This document shows positions 60,285 to 64,000 of a stretch of DNA of 64,000 nucleotides, piece after piece. The notes under the pieces are model-generated. The model saw nothing but the letters and a program-made list of their open reading frames with translations, was not told where the DNA came from and did not search any database. The position numbers were made by a program, and so were the translations under genes. This DNA is from Candidatus Didemnitutus sp. (lineage in GTDB: Bacteria > Verrucomicrobiota > Verrucomicrobiia > Opitutales > Opitutaceae), in assembly GCA_019634575.1 (NCBI GenBank), contig JAHCAY010000001.1, positions 2,666,001 through 2,730,000 of the forward strand, given 5' to 3'. The number at the start of each line of letters is the position of its first letter. The first letter of the stretch is position 1.

Positions 60285-61430
60285 TCATACCTTGATGAAC
60301 CAGCCGCGTCGCCACATCGCCGCCGCGAACGCGAGGAAGACCAGCACGAAAGCCACGGCGAACGCCAGCGAGGCGTTCAGCGGGCTCAGCCACGATGCGA
60401 ACAAGTTGTCGTAGATGGCACCCTTCAGCGTGACGCGCGCGCCGCCCGCGCCTGTCCACTGGATCAGCGTGATCAGCCGGCCGATCAGTCCCGCGAGCAC
60501 GAACATCGCGAGCGCGTTCATGCCGTAAACCGTGAACGGCAGCGCCCAACGCCGCCACCCGCGCACATCGATCGTCCAGTGGAACACGCCGAACCACACC
60601 GCCGCCCAGCCGGCCATCGTCACCACGTAGGAACTCGTCCAGAGGTTCTTGTTGATCGGGAAGACCGTGCCCCACGCCGTGCCGAGCGCGAGCAACACCA
60701 CGCCGCCCGCCACGAGACCGAGCGACGTCTTCGCCGGCGCGCGTGCGCCGCGCAGCCAGTAGCCCGCGAGCGTGCCGCACAGCACCGTCGCGATCGCGGG
60801 CAACGTCGAGAGAATGCCCTCCGGGTCGAAACCCGGCGCCGGCGCGCCGGACCACGTGTGTCCCGCGAGCACGTGCGAATCGATCCACCACGCGAGATTG
60901 CCCTTCGGTTGGTCGATCAGGCCCGCCCCGTAGCCCGGCACTGGCACGAGCGTGAGCAACGCCCAATAACCCAACAACAGCGCCGCCGCCCACGCGAGTT
61001 GTCCGCGCCAGCCGGTGCGGAGAAAAATCGCGCTCGCGACCAGATAGCAGACCGCAATGCGCTGCAACACGCCGGGAATGCGCAACGACAACGGCGCGAA
61101 ATGGTGCGTCGGCAACAGCCCGAACGGAAACGCCGCCAGCAGCAGCCCGAGCCCGAAGATGATCGCGGCGCGTTGCAGCACGTGGCGGAACAACTGCGCG
61201 CGGTCCGCGCCGCTCTCGACGCGACGCGCCGTAGAGAGCGTGAGCGACACGCCGACGATCCAGAGGAAGCTCGGAAAAATCGTGTCGGTGAACGTCCAGC
61301 CGTGCCACTTCGCGTGCTCGAGCGGCGGGTAAATCGCGCTCCACGTGCCCGGATTGTTCACGAGCAGCATGCCCGCGATCGTCGCGCCGCGAAAGGCGTC
61401 GAGGGAAACGAGACGCTCAGAGGGTTTCAT
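60285..61430 (-). CDS. NagX-type membrane acyltransferase (DUF5009/heparan-alpha-glucosaminide N-acetyltransferase-like)
   Basis: A 381-residue protein with ten or so membrane helices. The opening RLVSLDAFRGATIAGMLLVNNPG, then HAKWHGWTFTDTIFPSFLWIVGVS, and the later RIPGVLQRIAVCYLVAS and NKNLWTSSYVVTMAGWA are the classic blocks of the NagX/HGSNAT family. NagX genes accompany N-acetylglucosamine utilisation loci, and human HGSNAT transfers acetyl to glucosamine across a membrane. Location beside NagB-PIG-L agrees with amino-sugar metabolism. The ATG at 61430 is used; the frame runs on into a repeat. Confidence 0.92.
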   Translation of the reverse strand: MKPSERLVSLDAFRGATIAGMLLVNNPGTWSAIYPPLEHAKWHGWTFTDTIFPSFLWIVGVSLTLSTARRVESGADRAQLFRHVLQRAAIIFGLGLLLAAFPFGLLPTHHFAPLSLRIPGVLQRIAVCYLVASAIFLRTGWRGQLAWAAALLLGYWALLTLVPVPGYGAGLIDQPKGNLAWWIDSHVLAGHTWSGAPAPGFDPEGILSTLPAIATVLCGTLAGYWLRGARAPAKTSLGLVAGGVVLLALGTAWGTVFPINKNLWTSSYVVTMAGWAAVWFGVFHWTIDVRGWRRWALPFTVYGMNALAMFVLAGLIGRLITLIQWTGAGGARVTLKGAIYDNLFASWLSPLNASLAFAVAFVLVFLAFAAAMWRRGWFIKV

Positions 61431-61458
61431 GGGAAACTGTGCGTGTCCGCACCGGGTA

Positions 61459-61564
61459 GGTGATCGCCGACGTCCCGGCGGCGACGAGTGCGCAAGCCTC
61501 GGCGGCGACGAGTGTGTGAATCCCGGCCGCAACTGGCGTCGTCGGGGACGCCGACGCCCACCTC
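61459..61564 (-). repeat. Dispersed intergenic repeat, copy 3 (inverted)
   Basis: Blocks 61459-61485 and 61535-61564 are the reverse complements of 3795-3821 and 3744-3773, in the matching order. Between them is a tandem of GGCGGCGACGAGTG (from 61478 and 61500). The element lies between the NagX-type gene and the next gene's stop. Confidence 0.7.
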
Positions 61565-61589
61565 GAAAAGCTTGTTTCGGCGCGACCGC

Positions 61590-62552
61590 TCATGGTTGTT
61601 TCTTCTGCGTCAGTGTCGCCGCGGCCTCCGGCCACCGCACCCACACGCCGAGGTGATTGCCGACGGGACGCCACTCGCCGTCGCTCGGCTTGTTGGTGAT
61701 GAGCGAACCGTCGGCGCGCTTGAAAAAGAACGACGTCGATCCGCCGCCGTCCAACGCCACCGCATCGCGCGCGCCGAGTTCGATAATGAGGTCTGCCATC
61801 TCGGGCAGCGTGGCGCCGACGCTGTAGCCGGGTTGACGGCCCTCGACCGTGAGGAGGATGAGCGTCTTGCCATCCGCGCTGACGCCAGCCGCCGTGCGCG
61901 GGTGCCGGACTTTCGGCGCGACGCGCGCCGTGGCGCCGAGATTGCGGCCGGCTTCGACGAGCAGCGTGCCGGGTTGTTTGCCGTCGTCGCTCGGGCCGAT
62001 GCCGGCGACGGCACAGCGCACGTCGGCGAGATCGGCGTCGGTGGCGTAGGCTGCGCGCGCGTGATCGGCATACACGAGCAACGCCGGATCGCCGCGCCCG
62101 CCCATGACGCGCGCAGGTGAGACGAGGCCGTGCTCGCCCTTGCTCAAACCGCGAATGTCCGACGCTGCACCGGTCGTGTAGCGGACCTTGTCTTCGCCGG
62201 GGCCGGGCTTCGGGTTGATCATGGCAAAGAAGCTGGCGTTGATCGCGAGCGTCGCGCCGTTAGCCTGCGCCCATTGGTTCACGGGTAGGAGCTTCACCTC
62301 GGTGCCCGCCGGGTCGCCGGCCGCGGGCGTGAGCGGCTCGGTGGCGCCGACGTGGATGCCGGGCGCGTCGAGATGGACCTTGGCCCAAAAACCGCGCAGC
62401 GGCCCGGCGGCTGTCTGCGTCTCGATCGTGCCATAAACGATCGGCTCGCTCGCGGCGAGCGCACCGGCAAAGAAGAACGCGAACGCGAGCGCGCAACCGA
62501 CTCGTATCCGTAGGGGCGCAGTCTTGCTGCGCCCTCCACTTGAGCGCGGCAT
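61590..62552 (-). CDS. Phosphodiester glycosidase-family (NAGPA-domain) secreted protein
   Basis: A 320-residue product (from ATG 62552) with signal segment RIRVGCALAFAFFFAGALAAS. Family blocks: PLRGFWAKVHLDAPGIHV, ATLAINASFFAMINP, TAAGVSADGKTLILLTVEGRQ and, diagnostic, DAVALDGGGSTSFFFKRADG. The NAGPA/DUF2233 fold removes GlcNAc from phosphodiester-linked sugars in the animal uncovering enzyme; bacterial members are thought to act on exopolysaccharide or cell-wall sugars. An earlier ATG at 62630, inside the dacB end, would read through a 26-base inverted repeat, so the start is uncertain. It is co-transcribed with the PBP4-type gene. Confidence 0.82.
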   Translation of the reverse strand: MPRSSGGRSKTAPLRIRVGCALAFAFFFAGALAASEPIVYGTIETQTAAGPLRGFWAKVHLDAPGIHVGATEPLTPAAGDPAGTEVKLLPVNQWAQANGATLAINASFFAMINPKPGPGEDKVRYTTGAASDIRGLSKGEHGLVSPARVMGGRGDPALLVYADHARAAYATDADLADVRCAVAGIGPSDDGKQPGTLLVEAGRNLGATARVAPKVRHPRTAAGVSADGKTLILLTVEGRQPGYSVGATLPEMADLIIELGARDAVALDGGGSTSFFFKRADGSLITNKPSDGEWRPVGNHLGVWVRWPEAAATLTQKKQP

Positions 62553-62585
62553 CAACAGAAGGGCGCAGCAAGACTGCGCCCCTAC
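62510..62585. repeat. Perfect 26-bp inverted repeat at the 5' end of a gene
   Basis: Arms 62510-62535 and 62560-62585 are exact reverse complements (core GGGCGCAGTCTTGCTGCGCC), with a 24-base spacer that contains the chosen start codon at 62550-62552. The long stem would form in the mRNA around the start region of the NAGPA-domain gene. Confidence 0.9.
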
Positions 62586-62616
62586 AGCTCCAGCCAACGA
62601 ACGGTCGATCTTGGGG

Positions 62617-64000
62617 CTAACGCGCAGCATAATTCGCGAGCATCACGGCGAGTTCATCGAGCTCGGCGCGCGCGGGGCGCTCCGGCGTGCCGACGTGGCG
62701 GTTGAGCATGAAACTGAACGCCACGCGCTCGCCGGCGGCGGTCGTAGCATAGCCGGAAAGCGTCGCGGACCAGCGCAGGCCGCCGGTCTTGGCGTGGACA
62801 TTATTCTCGGCCGCGGTGCCGCGCATGCGGTTCCGCAAAGATCCGTCGCGGCCCGCGATCGGCAGCGAAGCGGCGAACGCCTCCGCCTCGCCGTGCCGCG
62901 CCATGTAGCGGAGCAGGCTGACCGTCGCTTCGGCTGTGGTGAGGTTGTTGCGCGAGAGGCCGGAGCCTTCGTCGAAGATCACCTGTTTCGCCGGCACGCC
63001 GCACTCGTGCATGAAACCTTCGAGCGCCTCGACCGCCAGCTCGTCGCTGCGTTGCGTCGCGGGCGTAGTCGAGGTGCGCCGCAGTTCGCCGAGGTGCGAG
63101 AAGATCAGGTCGGTTTCGAGATTCTGCGACGGCTTCATGAAGCCCGCGACGAGCTCGCGCAGCGGCGGCGACTCGAGCACGGCGAGCGTGACGTCGGCGC
63201 GGACCGGCGCCTCGGGCCAGATCGCACTCCGCGCCTGGCCATCGACGGTGATGCCGGCGCGGCCGAGCGCTTCCTTGAGTGCGGCGGCGAACCATTGCGC
63301 AGGACGAAAAACAGGAGCCTCGGTCTTCACGGGCTTCGCACCGACCGGCAACGCACCGACGATCTCGACGGTTTGCGTGCCGAAGATGCGGCGCGTGTCC
63401 ACGCCGCGCGGCGATTTCGCGTCAGCCTCGAGCGTCTGGGTGCGGTTGACAAAGGTGAGTCCCGAAAGCGGCTCCAGCACCTCGAACGTGCACGGTTCGC
63501 CCGGCTTGGCTCCGGGCGCGACGCGCAGCTCGACAAAGTTATCGCAGAGCGTGACGCCGGAAACCTCCGCGCCGAAATCGTTGCGCATGTCGTCGACCGT
63601 CCAGCTCTCGGCGTCGGGCGCACAGCGCAGCCAGGTGCCGTCGGCCACGACGTCGCCGCGAATGTGTTTCACGCCGGCGCGACGCAGCGCGTCGACGAAC
63701 GGCTGGAACACCGACCAGAATTCCTGCGGCTTCTCTCGCGCGCCCCAGCTGGGGTCGCCGCGGCCCGCGATCACGAGGTCACCGGGCAGCGTGCCGTCGG
63801 GTTGCACCGCCGTGGTCGCGAGCAGCGGTGTGCGGATGCGGTAGTTGCCGCCGAGATGCGCGAGCGCCAGCGCGCCGGTGTAGAGCTTCGAGTTCGACGC
63901 CGGACTCTGACGCACGCGCGGCTGGAATTCCGCGAGCGTGGCGCCGCTGTCGAGCGACACGATTTTCACGCCCCAAATCGCACCCTCGAAACGCGGCTGC
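62617..64000 (-). CDS. dacB: D-alanyl-D-alanine carboxypeptidase/endopeptidase, PBP4 (DacB) type, 5' end outside window
   Basis: A partial gene; the frame stays open to the window edge, so the N-terminus and signal peptide are missing. About 460 residues are visible. The three penicillin-binding motifs are all present: SxxK as SNSK in QSPASNSKLYTGALALAH, SxN as SRN in DEGSGLSRNNLT, and KTG in NNVHAKTGGLRW. The large insert between the first two motifs (GDLVIAGRGDPSW, then DNFVELRVAPG) is typical of class C PBP4. It trims or cross-link-cleaves peptidoglycan in the periplasm. Its last 14 bases overlap a possible start (62630) of the next gene. Confidence 0.93.
   Translation of the reverse strand, partial: QPRFEGAIWGVKIVSLDSGATLAEFQPRVRQSPASNSKLYTGALALAHLGGNYRIRTPLLATTAVQPDGTLPGDLVIAGRGDPSWGAREKPQEFWSVFQPFVDALRRAGVKHIRGDVVADGTWLRCAPDAESWTVDDMRNDFGAEVSGVTLCDNFVELRVAPGAKPGEPCTFEVLEPLSGLTFVNRTQTLEADAKSPRGVDTRRIFGTQTVEIVGALPVGAKPVKTEAPVFRPAQWFAAALKEALGRAGITVDGQARSAIWPEAPVRADVTLAVLESPPLRELVAGFMKPSQNLETDLIFSHLGELRRTSTTPATQRSDELAVEALEGFMHECGVPAKQVIFDEGSGLSRNNLTTAEATVSLLRYMARHGEAEAFAASLPIAGRDGSLRNRMRGTAAENNVHAKTGGLRWSATLSGYATTAAGERVAFSFMLNRHVGTPERPARAELDELAVMLANYAAR

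Noticed and set aside
61478..61513. A short tandem (GGCGGCGACGAGTG twice) considered as a CRISPR or VNTR start
   Set aside because: Only two units, no regular spacers; it is an internal part of the dispersed intergenic element.

Overview
The window is a very GC-rich, gene-dense bacterial chromosome segment. The mix of genes (large TonB-dependent receptors, a NagB-PIG-L fusion, a sigma factor fused to a membrane domain, many secreted proteins with no name) and the numerous short intergenic palindromes suggest a member of the Verrucomicrobiota, most likely Opitutaceae-like. That placement is inference from protein style; no rRNA or tRNA gene is present to confirm it. About 50 protein genes are described, with no CRISPR array, insertion sequence or prophage.

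Layout. 0-4.8 kb: an unnamed protein, the frameshifted and deleted remains of a type I restriction system (hsdR start joined to hsdM end), serA, and a secreted crystallin-fold protein. 4.8-13.5 kb: a minus-strand run of miaB, a membrane protein, gmk, a metallo-hydrolase and then four tandem paralogues of an unrecognised membrane-anchored family. 13.6-23 kb: cell-wall and housekeeping genes (lytic transglycosylase, metallophosphatase, a response regulator with a degenerate receiver, rlmN, an epimerase, marC, a class A beta-lactamase-like protein). 23.1-25.7 kb: a translationally coupled amidohydrolase pair, one of which lacks its metal ligands. 25.8-27.8 kb: a nuclease-helicase with visibly lower GC, probably acquired. 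28-33.3 kb: a transporter, a sugar kinase and the iron(II) operon feoA-feoB plus a 56-residue Cys-rich partner.

33.8-44.3 kb is the clearest functional block: dipeptide epimerase, NagZ, an AmpD-type lipoprotein amidase, an AmpG-type permease, a DigH-type glycosidase, MurQ and AnmK. Together these can release, import and recycle anhydromuropeptides. A DUF1460 hydrolase (49.5 kb) and a PBP4-type carboxypeptidase (end of window) extend the cell-wall theme. 44.4-50.6 kb holds an acyltransferase, the sigma/membrane fusion, an M20 peptidase and an arginyltransferase-like protein. 50.7-61.4 kb looks like an amino-sugar uptake region: two TonB receptors, an AraC regulator, NagB-PIG-L and a NagX-type acyltransferase. 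A 29-bp direct repeat in front of both the second receptor and the araC/nagB pair may be the regulator's site.

The window also carries at least seven kinds of short palindromic or dispersed repeat. Several have become part of protein-coding sequence, mainly in N-terminal signal regions.
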